A DNA stretch of 64,000 nt from Pseudomonas paraglycinae (GCF_021601625.1 NZ_BQHR01000001.1:372001-436000); one strand, 5' to 3'; shown: positions 41,254 to 52,870, counted from the stretch's first letter. The notes: generated from the sequence alone by a model not told the origin. Made by a program: numbers and translations.

Positions 41254-41269
41254 GGCACGGCCCTTGCTC
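41254..41269 (+). promoter_or_regulatory. sigma-54 (-24/-12) promoter of braC
   Basis: TGGCACGGCCCTTGCT matches TGGCACG-N4-TTGCW at every defined position. Transcription would start near 41280, about 45 nt before the braC ATG. Confidence 0.85.
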
Positions 41270-41325
41270 TGAGCATTCAAGTGAAGTCGCAGTGCCAACT
41301 AAAAAAAACCTTGGAGCACCACCTC

Positions 41326-42459
41326 ATGTCCCAGACGTTTTACAAGAAAGGCTTTCTGGCCCTCGCAGTGGCTACTGCGCTGGGTGTTTCTGCGTTTGCA
41401 CAAGCTGATGTGAAAATCGGTGTGGCGGGTCCGATGACGGGCGCCAACGCGGCATTTGGCGAACAGTACATGAAAGGGGCACAAGCGGCGGCCGACGCGG
41501 TCAACGCGGCGGGCGGCGTCAACGGGGAGAAGATCGTCCTGGTCAAGGGCGATGACGCTTGCGAGCCGAAACAGGCGGTGACGGTCGCCAAGGACCTCAC
41601 CAACCAGAAGGTCGCCGGTGTGGTCGGCCACTTCTGCTCGTCCTCCACCATTCCTGCGTCCGAGATCTACGACGAAGCCGGCATCATCGCGATCACCCCG
41701 GGTTCCACCAACCCGCAAGTGACCGAGCGCGGCCTGAGCGCCATGTTCCGGATGTGCGGCCGTGACGACCAGCAAGGCATCGTGGCCGGCGACTACATCG
41801 TCGACGTGCTCAAGGGCAAGAAAGTCGTCGTGCTGCACGACAAGGACACCTACGGTCAGGGCCTGGCCGATGCCACCAAGGCTCAGCTGGAAAAACGCGG
41901 CGTGAAGCCGGTGTTGTACGAAGGCCTGACCCGTGGCGAAAAAGACTTCAGCACCATCGTCACCAAGATCCGTGGCGCCGGCGCCGATGTTGTCTACTTC
42001 GGTGGCCTGCACCCGGAAGCCGGCCCGCTGGTTCGCCAACTGCGTGAGCAAGGCCTGAAAGACGTCAAGTTCATGTCCGATGACGGCATCGTGACCGACG
42101 AACTGGTGACCACCGCCGGTGGCCCGCAATTCGTCGACGGCGTGCTGATGACGTTTGGTGCCGACCCGCGCCTGCTGCCAGACAGCAAGACTGTGGTAGA
42201 TGCGTTCCGCAAGGCTGGCACCGAGCCTGAAGGCTACACCCTGTACGCCTATGCATCGGTTCAGGCCCTGGCCGCCGCCTTCAACGGCGCCAAGTCGAAC
42301 AAGGGCGAGGAGGCCGCTGCCTGGCTGAAGAAGAACCCGGTCAAGACCGTCATGGGTGAGAAGACCTGGGACTCCAAAGGCGACCTGAAGGTCTCCGACT
42401 ACGTGGTCTACCAGTGGGACAAGGATGGCAAATATCACCAGCTGGAAAAACAGAAATAA
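41326..42459 (+). CDS. braC: branched-chain amino acid binding protein
   Basis: Periplasmic leucine/isoleucine/valine-binding protein of the high-affinity transporter. The start at 41326 has TTGGAG nine bases upstream. The 27-residue signal peptide ends SAFAQA before DVKIGVAGPMTG. Type I periplasmic binding fold with HFCSSSTIPASEIYDEAGII and DTYGQGLADATKAQLEKRG. It has 377 aa. It is separated from braD by 229 bp including a REPIN, which lets the binding protein be made in excess over the membrane parts. Confidence 0.95.
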   Translation: MSQTFYKKGFLALAVATALGVSAFAQADVKIGVAGPMTGANAAFGEQYMKGAQAAADAVNAAGGVNGEKIVLVKGDDACEPKQAVTVAKDLTNQKVAGVVGHFCSSSTIPASEIYDEAGIIAITPGSTNPQVTERGLSAMFRMCGRDDQQGIVAGDYIVDVLKGKKVVVLHDKDTYGQGLADATKAQLEKRGVKPVLYEGLTRGEKDFSTIVTKIRGAGADVVYFGGLHPEAGPLVRQLREQGLKDVKFMSDDGIVTDELVTTAGGPQFVDGVLMTFGADPRLLPDSKTVVDAFRKAGTEPEGYTLYAYASVQALAAAFNGAKSNKGEEAAAWLKKNPVKTVMGEKTWDSKGDLKVSDYVVYQWDKDGKYHQLEKQK

Positions 42460-42490
42460 CGGCACCTGATCAACCGGACGCCACATTCCC

Positions 42491-42580
42491 TGTGGGAGCG
42501 TGCTTGCCCGCGATGACGGCCTGACAGTCGACAACTTTGTTGAATGTTCTACCGCTATCGCTGGCAAGCCAGCTCCCACA
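42491..42580. repeat. REPIN between braC and braD
   Basis: TGTGGGAGCGTGCTTGC and GCCAGCTCCCACA arms enclose two hairpins with a unique core, 90 bp in total, the same size as the copy at 19659. Such an element between a binding-protein gene and permease genes can stabilise the upstream mRNA. Confidence 0.85.
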
Positions 42581-42688
42581 AGGGGGTTGCGGTTTCCTGT
42601 CTGACATTGCTCCGACGTAAATCTGTATTTTTCCTAGAAGAACCGCGCGCCCCAGGGTGTGCAGGTTCTCACTGCGTGAGATTGCGTT

Positions 42689-43603
<915 letters not shown>

Positions 43604-43606
43604 GCG

Positions 43607-44908
43607 ATGTCTTCAACCACTACAAAATCCATCGATGTCAAAAAAAGCCTGGTTGAGGCGATTCTCGCCGGTCTGATTGCCCTGATCGTGTTCGGGCCGA
43701 TTGTCGGCGTGGTACTCGACGGCTACAGCTTCAACCTCGAACCGACCCGCGTGGCGTGGATCATTGCCATCGTCATGGCCGGCCGTTTTGCCCTCAGTCT
43801 GTTCCTGCAAACCCCCAAGGGCCTGCGCATTCTCGACGGATTCGAGAGCACCGGTTCCGGCGTGCACGTGCTGGCCCCGGACTACAAATCGCGCCTGCGC
43901 TGGATCATCCCGCTGATGATCGCCATCGCCGTGGCGTTGCCGTTCTTCTCCAACTCCTACCTGCTGGGCGTGGTCATCCTCGGACTGATCTACGTGCTGC
44001 TGGGTCTGGGCCTGAACATCGTGGTCGGTCTGGCCGGCCTGCTCGACCTGGGTTACGTGGCGTTCTACGCCATCGGTGCCTACGGTCTGGCGCTCGGTTA
44101 TCAGTACCTCGGCCTGGGCTTCTGGACCGTGCTGCCGCTGGCGGCGATCACTGCTGGCCTTGCCGGTTGCATCCTCGGTTTCCCGGTGCTGCGCCTGCAC
44201 GGCGACTACCTGGCGATCGTGACCCTGGGCTTCGGTGAAATCATTCGTCTGGTGCTCAACAACTGGCTGTCCCTGACCGGCGGCCCGAACGGCATGCCGG
44301 CGCCACTGCCGACCTTCTTCGGTCTGGAATTCGGCAAGCGGGCGAAGGATGGCGGGGTACCGTTTCACGAGTTCTTCGGCATCGCCTACAACCCGGACGT
44401 GAAGTATTACTTCATCTATGCCGTGCTGTTCCTGGTGGTACTGGCCGTGCTGTACATCAAGCATCGCCTGGTGAAGATGCCGGTCGGCCGCGCCTGGGAA
44501 GCCCTGCGTGAAGACGAAATCGCCTGCCGCTCGATGGGCCTCAACCACGTGCTGGTCAAGCTCTCGGCGTTCACCATCGGTGCGTCGACGGCAGGTCTGG
44601 CGGGTGTGTTCTTCGCCACTTACCAAGGCTTCGTCAACCCGACCTCGTTCACCTTCTTCGAATCGGCATTGATCCTCGCCATCGTGGTGCTCGGCGGCAT
44701 GGGCTCGACCATCGGTGTGGTGATTGCAGCGTTCGTGCTGACCGTCGCCCCGGAACTGCTGCGCGGCTTCGCCGAATACCGCGTGCTGCTGTTCGGGATC
44801 CTGATGGTGTTGATGATGATCTGGCGACCTCGCGGGCTGATCCGCATCAGCCGTACCGGAGTCACTCCACGCAAAGGTGCCATTCACTATGAGAGGACTG
44901 CGCCATGA
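43607..44908 (+). CDS. braE: branched-chain amino acid ABC permease BraE/LivM
   Basis: Second permease. It has 433 aa, longer than a plain LivM because of an N-terminal extension (about 1-105, two extra helices and a loop, LivHM-associated DUF3382 type) seen in Pseudomonas and enteric LivM. The core has GLNIVVGLAGLLDLGYVAFY and GDYLAIVTLGFGEIIRL. ATGA-type overlap with braF. Confidence 0.96.
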   Translation: MSSTTTKSIDVKKSLVEAILAGLIALIVFGPIVGVVLDGYSFNLEPTRVAWIIAIVMAGRFALSLFLQTPKGLRILDGFESTGSGVHVLAPDYKSRLRWIIPLMIAIAVALPFFSNSYLLGVVILGLIYVLLGLGLNIVVGLAGLLDLGYVAFYAIGAYGLALGYQYLGLGFWTVLPLAAITAGLAGCILGFPVLRLHGDYLAIVTLGFGEIIRLVLNNWLSLTGGPNGMPAPLPTFFGLEFGKRAKDGGVPFHEFFGIAYNPDVKYYFIYAVLFLVVLAVLYIKHRLVKMPVGRAWEALREDEIACRSMGLNHVLVKLSAFTIGASTAGLAGVFFATYQGFVNPTSFTFFESALILAIVVLGGMGSTIGVVIAAFVLTVAPELLRGFAEYRVLLFGILMVLMMIWRPRGLIRISRTGVTPRKGAIHYERTAP

Positions 44909-45777
44909 GTGAAGTCGTACTCTCTGTTGAAAAACTGATGATGCACTTCGGTGGCATCAAGGCCTTGAGCGATGTCAGCCTGAAGGTCAAGCGCAACTCG
45001 ATCTTCGCCCTGATCGGCCCCAACGGCGCCGGCAAGACCACGGTGTTCAACTGCCTGACCGGTTTCTATAAAGCCTCCGGCGGCAAGATCGAACTCAACG
45101 TGCGCGGCCAGCAGACCAACGTCATCCAGCTACTGGGCGAGTCGTTCAAGCCGACCGACTTCGTCTCGCCGAAAAACTTTGCCAGCCGTCTGTATTACAA
45201 GATGTTCGGCGGCACCCACCTGGTGAACCGCGCGGGCCTGGCCCGGACGTTCCAGAACATTCGCCTGTTCAAGGAAATGTCGGTGCTGGAAAACCTGCTG
45301 GTGGCCCAGCACATGTGGGTGAACCGCAACATGCTGGCCGGCATCCTCAACACCAAGGGCTATCGCAAGGCTGAAAGCGACGCGCTGGACTGCGCGTTCT
45401 ACTGGCTGGAAGTGGTGGATCTGGTGGACTGCGCCAACCGTCTGGCCGGTGAACTGTCCTACGGCCAGCAACGCCGTCTGGAAATCGCCCGGGCCATGTG
45501 CACGCGGCCGCAGATCATCTGCCTCGACGAACCGGCCGCCGGCCTCAACCCTCAGGAAACCGAAGCGCTGAGCGCGATGATCCGGCTGCTGCGCGACGAG
45601 CACGATCTGACCGTGGTGCTGATCGAACACGACATGGGCATGGTAATGAGCATTTCCGATCACATTGTGGTGCTGGACCACGGCATCGTCATCGCCGAGG
45701 GCGGACCGGATGCCATTCGTAACGATCCGAAAGTGATCGCGGCCTACCTGGGCGCCGACGAAGAGGAAGTCGTATGA
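44905..45777 (+). CDS. braF: branched-chain amino acid ABC ATPase BraF/LivG
   Basis: First ATP-binding subunit. Walker A GPNGAGKTT near residue 38, signature LSYGQQRRLEIARAM, Walker B IICLDEPAAGLNP. An insertion between Walker A and the Q-loop (about 60-105) is typical of LivG. It has 290 aa. Start and stop overlap the neighbouring genes by four bases. Confidence 0.96.
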   Translation: MSEVVLSVEKLMMHFGGIKALSDVSLKVKRNSIFALIGPNGAGKTTVFNCLTGFYKASGGKIELNVRGQQTNVIQLLGESFKPTDFVSPKNFASRLYYKMFGGTHLVNRAGLARTFQNIRLFKEMSVLENLLVAQHMWVNRNMLAGILNTKGYRKAESDALDCAFYWLEVVDLVDCANRLAGELSYGQQRRLEIARAMCTRPQIICLDEPAAGLNPQETEALSAMIRLLRDEHDLTVVLIEHDMGMVMSISDHIVVLDHGIVIAEGGPDAIRNDPKVIAAYLGADEEEVV

Positions 45778-46490
45778 CGCAACCCATCCTCGAACTCAAG
45801 GATCTGGACGTGTTCTACGGTCCGATCCAGGCCCTCAAAGGCGTTTCGCTGCAGATCAACGAAGGGGAAACTGTCAGCCTGATCGGCTCCAACGGTGCCG
45901 GTAAATCCACCCTGCTGATGTCGATCTTCGGCCAGCCACGGGCGGCGGGCGGACAGATCCTCTATCAAGGCGTGGACATTACCCACAAGTCATCGCACTA
46001 CATCGCTTCCAACGGCATTGCGCAATCGCCGGAAGGGCGGCGGGTGTTCCCTGACATGACCGTCGAGGAAAACCTGCTGATGGGCACCATTCCGATCGGT
46101 GACAAGTACGCCAAGGAAGACATGCAGCGCATGTTCGAGCTGTTCCCGCGGCTCGAAGAGCGCCGCACGCAGCGGGCGATGACCATGTCCGGCGGCGAGC
46201 AGCAAATGCTCGCCATCGCCCGGGCGCTGATGAGCCGGCCCAAGCTGTTGCTGCTGGATGAACCAAGCCTGGGGCTGGCGCCGATCGTGGTGAAACAGAT
46301 CTTCGCCACCCTGCGGGAACTGGCGAAAACCGGCATGACCATTTTCCTCGTCGAGCAGAACGCCAACCATGCGTTGAAACTGTCCGACCGGGCGTACGTG
46401 ATGGTCAACGGCGAGATCCGCCTGACGGGCACCGGCCAGGAATTGCTGGTGAACGAGGAAGTGCGCAACGCTTACCTCGGCGGTCACTGA
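45774..46490 (+). CDS. braG: branched-chain amino acid ABC ATPase BraG/LivF
   Basis: Second ATP-binding subunit, 238 aa. Walker A GSNGAGKST, signature MSGGEQQMLAIARALMSRP, Walker B LLLDEPSLGLAP. The C-terminus has NGEIRLTGTGQELLVNEEVR, typical of LivF. A terminator follows 20 bp after the stop, closing the operon. Confidence 0.96.
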   Translation: MTQPILELKDLDVFYGPIQALKGVSLQINEGETVSLIGSNGAGKSTLLMSIFGQPRAAGGQILYQGVDITHKSSHYIASNGIAQSPEGRRVFPDMTVEENLLMGTIPIGDKYAKEDMQRMFELFPRLEERRTQRAMTMSGGEQQMLAIARALMSRPKLLLLDEPSLGLAPIVVKQIFATLRELAKTGMTIFLVEQNANHALKLSDRAYVMVNGEIRLTGTGQELLVNEEVRNAYLGGH

Positions 46491-47994
<1,504 letters not shown>

Positions 47995-48000
47995 TACGGT

Positions 48001-48038
48001 TTTGCCCTCTTTGCCAGTCTGCTGGCGAAGAGGGCAAA
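48001..48038. terminator. long hairpin after the SDR gene
   Basis: TTTGCCCTCTTTGCCAG pairs with CTGGCGAAGAGGGCAAA (one G-T pair) around TCTG, seven bases after the stop. There is no T-run, so its role may be mRNA end protection rather than intrinsic termination. Confidence 0.55.
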
Positions 48039-48123
48039 TCGGCCAAATTCTGGCAGTAAGGTAGACTCACTCCTCAAGGACCCCACCGCACCCTGCGGTT
48101 TTCAAGGTTTTCGAGGAGTCAAA

Positions 48124-49029
48124 GTGAGTAACCGAGGTGAGCAGTCGCTGCTCAAACAATCGACCATCCTGATGTTGGCCGTGTCGATCGCCGGGATCGC
48201 CACCGGTTTTGTTTCGGGTTCCCAATCCATCCTGTTCGATGGCTTTTTTTCGCTGATCGCAACCTTCATCAAAGTTCTGATGCTGATCACCGCGAAGCTG
48301 ATCGCCAAGCAAAGCAACCAGCGTTTCCAGTTCGGTTTCTGGCATCTGGAGCCGATGGTGCTGCTGATCGAGGGCAGTTTCCTGCTGCTGATCGCCATCT
48401 ACGCGTTTCTCAACGGTGTGTTCGGCATCATCAACGGCGGTCGTGAAATCGAGCTGGGGCTGGTGATCATCTACGCGGCGGTGTTCACCGTTGTCGAGTT
48501 CGCCTACTTCTTCTACGTGCGTCACCGCAATCGCAAGCTCAAGTCGAGCCTCATCCAGTTCGACAACATCAGCTGGCTGGTGGACGCGATGCTGTCGGTG
48601 GGCCTGCTGATCAGTTTCCTCGCGGCGCTGCTGCTCAAGTCCCAGGGTTATGGCGAGTGGGCGAAGTTCGTCGACCCGCTGATCCTGATCGTGCTGGCCC
48701 TGACCATGCTGCCACCGGCCTTCAAGATTCTCGGCCCGGCGCTGCGGGACGTGCTCGGTATTGCGCCGGACACGCTGGACGATCAGGTGCGCCAGGTGAT
48801 GGATGCGGCCAAGGTCGAGCATGGTTTCGACGACTACGTGTCCTACGTGCAGAAGCACGGGCGGGCGCGGTTCATCGAAATTCATGTGGTGTTGCCGGCG
48901 AATTACCGGCTGCAGAGCGTCGGTCAGCTGGATGTGCTGCGTGAGGAGATTTCCGCGAAGCTGGGCAAACCGGATGCGGCGCGCTGGCTGACCATCAGCT
49001 TCACCGGCGACAGGAAGTGGATTGCCTGA
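48124..49029 (+). CDS. cation diffusion facilitator family transporter
   Basis: Inner-membrane divalent-metal/proton antiporter family protein, 301 aa, with five or six helices and a C-terminal cytoplasmic domain (about 215-301). Candidate metal-site acidic residues are in DGFFSLIATF (TM2) and DNISWLVDAMLS (TM5). The second-helix site lacks the His of zinc transporters, so the metal is uncertain and could be Mn or Fe. GTG start at 48124 with GAGGAG seven bases upstream. Single gene, convergent with the AGE epimerase. Confidence 0.85.
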   Translation: MSNRGEQSLLKQSTILMLAVSIAGIATGFVSGSQSILFDGFFSLIATFIKVLMLITAKLIAKQSNQRFQFGFWHLEPMVLLIEGSFLLLIAIYAFLNGVFGIINGGREIELGLVIIYAAVFTVVEFAYFFYVRHRNRKLKSSLIQFDNISWLVDAMLSVGLLISFLAALLLKSQGYGEWAKFVDPLILIVLALTMLPPAFKILGPALRDVLGIAPDTLDDQVRQVMDAAKVEHGFDDYVSYVQKHGRARFIEIHVVLPANYRLQSVGQLDVLREEISAKLGKPDAARWLTISFTGDRKWIA

Positions 49030-49034
49030 TGTTG

Positions 49035-49064
49035 CGTGGCGAGGGAGTCGCCTCCCTCGCCACG
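49035..49064. repeat. GC-rich perfect hairpin between convergent genes
   Basis: CGTGGCGAGGGAG pairs with the complementary CTCCCTCGCCACG arm, a 13-bp stem, between the transporter stop and the epimerase stop. The GTGGCGAGGGAG core is a known kind of Pseudomonas REP half. Confidence 0.65.
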
Positions 49065-49068
49065 GCTG

Positions 49069-50196
49069 TCAGCTCAGATAGTCGGCGAGGCCGCGGTAGC
49101 AGGTCGCCAAGTGATACGGCGTGGTCGACGGCATGTCCTTGCGGCTGACCTCGCCCTGATCGTCACGGCATTCGTGCCAGCCGCCGGCATGCAGGAAGCG
49201 CTGTTGCAGCGCCTGCAACTGGCGCAGCACCGCACTTTCACTGCCCGGACGCAAGGTCAGGGCGCGCAGGTATTCGGCCTGGGCCCAGATGCGCTGGGTC
49301 GAATCCTTCCCGTGTCCTTGCGGATCGAGCATGGCCAGCACCGCACTGGTGTCGCTCTCGACGCCCTGCTGTTCCGTGAAGGCAAACGCACGATCCAGTG
49401 CCGCGTGCAGCTTCGACCCGCGCAGCAGCGGTGAGGATTCCAGCAGGAAATACCATTCGAACTGATGCCCCGGCTCAAACCAGTTATCCACAGCACCCAG
49501 CGGTTTTTCCATCAGCACGCCTTGTTGCGGTTCGATGAAGCGCCTGTGCATGGCTGTGCATAACTCGCTCAGCGCCTGCCGGGTCTGGGGATCTTCGCGC
49601 ACGGCCAACGTAGCCAGGAACGCTTCGGCCAGGTGCATCAGCGGGTTTTGCAGCGGGCCGGTTTCCAGGGTGATCCAGTCGCGGTCGAGGCAGGCTTCGT
49701 AGAGGCCGTCGCCAGTGGCGAAGCGCCGACCGATGACTTCCAGCGCGGCGTTCAGGGTCGATTCGACCAAGGGCTCGCGGGACTTTTCCCAGTAATGCGC
49801 GCAGGCAAACAGGATGAAGGCGTGGGTGTAGAGATCCTTGCGCTTATCCAGCGGTTTGCCCTGCGGATCGATGCTGTAGAACCAGCCGCCGTGCTCGGCA
49901 TCGTGGAAGTGCCGTTGCAGGGAACGGAACAACGCAGCCGCGCGGACTTCGGCGTTATCCACAACCCCGATCAGGCTTGAGAACAAGTACAGCTGCCGTG
50001 CGCAGGCCATCGCCCGGTAGCGCTGTGGTGGCAGCGGCTGATGTGCAGCGTCCAGCGCCTCATAAGGCAACGCCATGTCGGCGTTCCAGCCCGGCCCTTG
50101 CCAGAGGGGCACGATCACGTCGAGAAAGTGCTGTTGCACTTCACCGAACAGGGCGGTCAGTTCAGGCAGGGAGGTGGAGCGGGAGGCGTGGGGCAT
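49069..50196 (-). CDS. AGE family epimerase/isomerase
   Basis: A 375-aa member of the N-acylglucosamine 2-epimerase / mannose isomerase family, an (alpha/alpha)6 barrel acting on free hexoses. Conserved blocks include RAMACARQLYLFSSL, GGWFYSIDPQGKPLD, KDLYTHAFILFACAHYW, NPLMHLAEAFLATL, EPGHQFEWYFLLE and RIWAQAEYLRAL, in which the His pair of the family active site falls. Substrate cannot be chosen among mannose, N-acetylglucosamine and related sugars. The start at 50196 has a weak ribosome site. Confidence 0.88.
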   Translation of the reverse strand: MPHASRSTSLPELTALFGEVQQHFLDVIVPLWQGPGWNADMALPYEALDAAHQPLPPQRYRAMACARQLYLFSSLIGVVDNAEVRAAALFRSLQRHFHDAEHGGWFYSIDPQGKPLDKRKDLYTHAFILFACAHYWEKSREPLVESTLNAALEVIGRRFATGDGLYEACLDRDWITLETGPLQNPLMHLAEAFLATLAVREDPQTRQALSELCTAMHRRFIEPQQGVLMEKPLGAVDNWFEPGHQFEWYFLLESSPLLRGSKLHAALDRAFAFTEQQGVESDTSAVLAMLDPQGHGKDSTQRIWAQAEYLRALTLRPGSESAVLRQLQALQQRFLHAGGWHECRDDQGEVSRKDMPSTTPYHLATCYRGLADYLS

Positions 50197-50254
50197 GGGC
50201 GGACGTCGTCACGGCAGGGGCGATTGCGCGACATGGTAGCAGAGAGTGGCGATC

Positions 50255-50285
50255 GATCGTTCCCGCGCCATACGCGGGAACGATC
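50255..50285. repeat. GATCGTTCCCGCG single hairpin, copy C
   Basis: GATCGTTCCCGCG and CGCGGGAACGATC form a perfect 13-bp inverted repeat around five bases. It is the minimal form of the repeat seen in full at 26010, 39532 and 56650. Confidence 0.8.
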
Positions 50286-50296
50286 AGAGGTACAAT

Positions 50297-50869
50297 TCAG
50301 CCGGCCAGCAACCACGCGCCCGTCACCGCCGAAGCGGCGCCGGCCAGTCGCACCAGCGGCGCGGCCGCCTGAGGCAGAAAACGCACGACCGCATAACCCG
50401 CCGCATGCAGCGCAGCCGTTGCGACCACGAATCCGGCGGCATACGCCCATGGGCTCGACATGTCCGGCAACTCCAGACCATGGGCCACGCCATGGAACAG
50501 CGCAAACAGTGCCGTCGCCGCCACCGCCATCACCAACGGCGGACGCACCGCCAGTGCCACCGCCAGGCCCAGCGCCAGCACCGAGGCGGCAATCCCGCTT
50601 TCCAGCGCCGGCAATTCCAGCCCTTCAAAACCGAGCAGGCCGCCGATCAGCATGGTTCCAACGAAGGTGCACGGCAGCGCCCAGCGTGCGGCGCCTTGCT
50701 GCTGCGCCGCCCACAGACCGACGGCCACCATCGCCAGCAAATGGTCGAGGCCACTGATCGGGTGGCTGATGCCGGCCACCAGGCCAGAGTCGCCGTGGCC
50801 GGGGTGAGCGAAGGCCAGGGCCGGGGTCAGCAGCAGCGCGACGGCGCCGAGAATGCGTTTGAGTGTCAT
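50297..50869 (-). CDS. ureJ: HupE/UreJ family nickel/cobalt permease
   Basis: Membrane protein supplying nickel to urease assembly. A signal-like N-terminus (MTLKRILGAVALLLTPALAFA) precedes HPGHGDSGLVAGISHPISG and DHLLAMVAVGLWAAQQ, the HupE signature with metal-binding His and Asp. About six further helices follow, with a second His pair in LFALFHGVAHGLELP. It has 190 aa, is last of ureE-ureF-ureG-ureJ, and starts 27 bp after ureG. Confidence 0.92.
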   Translation of the reverse strand: MTLKRILGAVALLLTPALAFAHPGHGDSGLVAGISHPISGLDHLLAMVAVGLWAAQQQGAARWALPCTFVGTMLIGGLLGFEGLELPALESGIAASVLALGLAVALAVRPPLVMAVAATALFALFHGVAHGLELPDMSSPWAYAAGFVVATAALHAAGYAVVRFLPQAAAPLVRLAGAASAVTGAWLLAG

Positions 50870-50896
50870 GGATAAGCTTCCTTGTTGATCAGTGAA

Positions 50897-51511
50897 TCAG
50901 GCTTCGGTCAGCAGGCCCTGGCGTTCGATGAAGGCGATGATGTCTTCCAGGCCCTGACCGGTTTTCTGGTTGCTGAACACGAACGGCTTGCCGTTGCGCA
51001 TGCGTTGGGTGTCGCTGTTCATCATCTCCAGCGAGGCGCCGACCAGCGGCGCGAGGTCGATCTTGTTGATTACCAGCAGGTCGGATTTGCAAATGCCGGG
51101 CCCGCCCTTGCGCGGCAGCTTGTCGCCGGCGGAAACGTCGATCACGTAGATGGTCAGGTCGGACAGTTCCGGGCTGAAGGTCGCGGAAAGATTGTCGCCA
51201 CCGGACTCCACCAGAATCAGGTCCAGCCCCGGAAAACGCCGGTTCAGTTGATCCACCGCTTCGAGGTTGATCGAAGCGTCTTCGCGGATCGCGGTGTGCG
51301 GGCAGCCGCCGGTTTCCACGCCGATGATGCGTTCTGGCGCCAGCGCTTCGTTGCGCACCAGAAAGTCGGCGTCTTCGCGGGTGTAGATGTCGTTGGTGAC
51401 TACGGCCAGGTTGTAGCGTTCGCGCAGCGCCAGGCACAGGGCCAGGGTCAACGCGGTTTTCCCGGAACCGACCGGGCCGCCGATGCCGACGCGCAGGGGT
51501 TGTGTGTTCAT
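50897..51511 (-). CDS. ureG: urease accessory GTPase UreG
   Basis: SIMIBI GTPase that couples GTP hydrolysis to nickel delivery into apo-urease. The start at 51511 ([19 protein letters not shown]) places the P-loop near residue 11. The Cys-Pro-His metal site is in [17 protein letters not shown], the switch region [17 protein letters not shown], and the G4 motif NKIDLAP. It has 204 aa. 22 bp separate it from ureF. Confidence 0.97.
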   Translation of the reverse strand: MNTQPLRVGIGGPVGSGKTALTLALCLALRERYNLAVVTNDIYTREDADFLVRNEALAPERIIGVETGGCPHTAIREDASINLEAVDQLNRRFPGLDLILVESGGDNLSATFSPELSDLTIYVIDVSAGDKLPRKGGPGICKSDLLVINKIDLAPLVGASLEMMNSDTQRMRNGKPFVFSNQKTGQGLEDIIAFIERQGLLTEA

Positions 51512-51533
51512 GTGATTCTCCAGATAAAAGGCC

Positions 51534-52208
51534 CTAGGAACGGAACAGGCGGCTGTACTGGCGCTCATGGGCCATGCACGCCAGGGACAGACCGAACGCG
51601 GCGCTGCCGAGGTGTTCGGGATTGATTCGGGTGGCGTCCTGCTGGGCCTGTTGCAGCAGCGGCAGCAGTTCGCTGGTCAGGCGCTGGGCGGCTTGCTGGC
51701 CCAGCGGCAGGGTTTTCATCAGCACCGCGAGCTGGTTTTCCAGCCAGCTCCACAGCCACGCGGCGAGGGCGTCCTGCGGGCTGATCTGCCAGGCGCGCGC
51801 GGCCAGTGCCCAGCACAGGGCCAGGTGCGGTTCGGCGCAGTGTTCGAGAAAGCCCCGCGCGGCCTGATCGAGTTCGGGCAAGCCGTTGAGTAGTTGCTGC
51901 AACGAGTAGCCCATCTGCCGGCTCTCCAGATGCAGTTCGCGGGTTTCGCGGCTGGCGCGATGGCTTTCGCAGAGCTTGCGCAATTCATCCCAGTTTTCAT
52001 CCGCTGCGGCCTGGCAATGGGCAAGCAACATGGGCGCCTCGAACCGCGCGAGGTTGAGCAGCAATTGATCGCTGATCCAGCGGCGGGCGCTGTCCGGGCT
52101 GTCGACACGGCCGTTATCCACAGCCATTTCCAGGCCCTGGGAATAGCTGTAGCCGCCAATCGGCAATTGCGGACTGGCCAGGCGCAGCAGCGCCCAGGCC
52201 GGGTTCAC
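51534..52208 (-). CDS. ureF: urease accessory protein UreF
   Basis: All-helical activator that bridges urease-UreD and UreG. It is 224 aa. The start is GTG at 52208, overlapping the ureE stop (GTGA), giving [20 protein letters not shown] with the conserved [16 protein letters not shown] block. [16 protein letters not shown]-like text and the C-terminal HEQ-type segment ([15 protein letters not shown]) match UreF. The rare start is supported by coupling and by the absence of a better ATG. Confidence 0.94.
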   Translation of the reverse strand: MNPAWALLRLASPQLPIGGYSYSQGLEMAVDNGRVDSPDSARRWISDQLLLNLARFEAPMLLAHCQAAADENWDELRKLCESHRASRETRELHLESRQMGYSLQQLLNGLPELDQAARGFLEHCAEPHLALCWALAARAWQISPQDALAAWLWSWLENQLAVLMKTLPLGQQAAQRLTSELLPLLQQAQQDATRINPEHLGSAAFGLSLACMAHERQYSRLFRS

Positions 52209-52705
52209 AAACGGACGCCGAACTGATGGAGTTTCGGCGCGTAGTTGAAGTCTTCGTCACCGTGCCGCGAATGATGATGGCCGCCACCGTAGGCGCCGTG
52301 TTCCGGCTGGAACGGGGCTTCGATCGATTCGACCTGCGCGCCGAGTTGTTCAAGCATCGCCTTGAGCACGTAATCGTCGAGCAGCCGCAACCAGCCGTCA
52401 CCGACTTGCAGCGCGACGTGGCGATTGCCCAAGTGATAGGCCGCGCGGGTCAGTTCAAAGGCGTTGGCGCAGGTGACGTGCAGCAATTGTTCAGGGCGGG
52501 CACAGACCCGGACGATCCGGCCATCTTCGGCTTGCAGGCACTCGCCGTCATACAGCGGCGGTTGACCGCGCTCCAGAAACAGTCCGACGTCCTCGCCTTC
52601 GGCACTGAAACAGCGCAAGCGGCTTTTGCTCCTGGCTTCAAAGGTCAGGTGCAACTCGGCGGCCCAGACGGGGTGGGGCTCGATTCTGCGATGAATCACC
52701 AGCAT
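52205..52705 (-). CDS. ureE: urease accessory nickel chaperone UreE
   Basis: Dimeric nickel-binding metallochaperone, 166 aa. The start at 52705 (MLVIHRRIEPHPVW) has GGAAG upstream. The central metal-binding domain has the family's AYHLGNRHVALQVGDGWLRL, with the His of the GNRH motif. The C-terminal tail is His-rich (GGGHHHSRHGDED). ureD and the structural genes ureABC are not in the window. Genomes of this lineage usually place them at a separate site. Confidence 0.96.
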   Translation of the reverse strand: MLVIHRRIEPHPVWAAELHLTFEARSKSRLRCFSAEGEDVGLFLERGQPPLYDGECLQAEDGRIVRVCARPEQLLHVTCANAFELTRAAYHLGNRHVALQVGDGWLRLLDDYVLKAMLEQLGAQVESIEAPFQPEHGAYGGGHHHSRHGDEDFNYAPKLHQFGVRL

Positions 52706-52830
52706 CGGAAAGCTTCCAGCAATGGACAATGCTCAGGCTAGAGCAAGGGGCTTGCCAATCGGACGAAGCGTAGGAAAACCCTGTCGGAGCCTAGTGGATG
52801 TTTCAAGATGTTGCAGGATTGTGGGGTGTT

Positions 52831-52860
52831 TTGGTGCATGAAGTTTTTTTCATGCACCAA
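52831..52860. repeat. 12-bp perfect inverted repeat between ureE and desT
   Basis: TTGGTGCATGAA (52831-52842) and TTCATGCACCAA (52849-52860) flank a six-base G/T loop. No other copy was noticed in the window. On the minus strand it follows the desT terminator and precedes ureE by about 125 bp, so it could be an operator or leader hairpin for the urease accessory genes. Confidence 0.6.
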
Positions 52861-52870
52861 TTTGCAGCGC

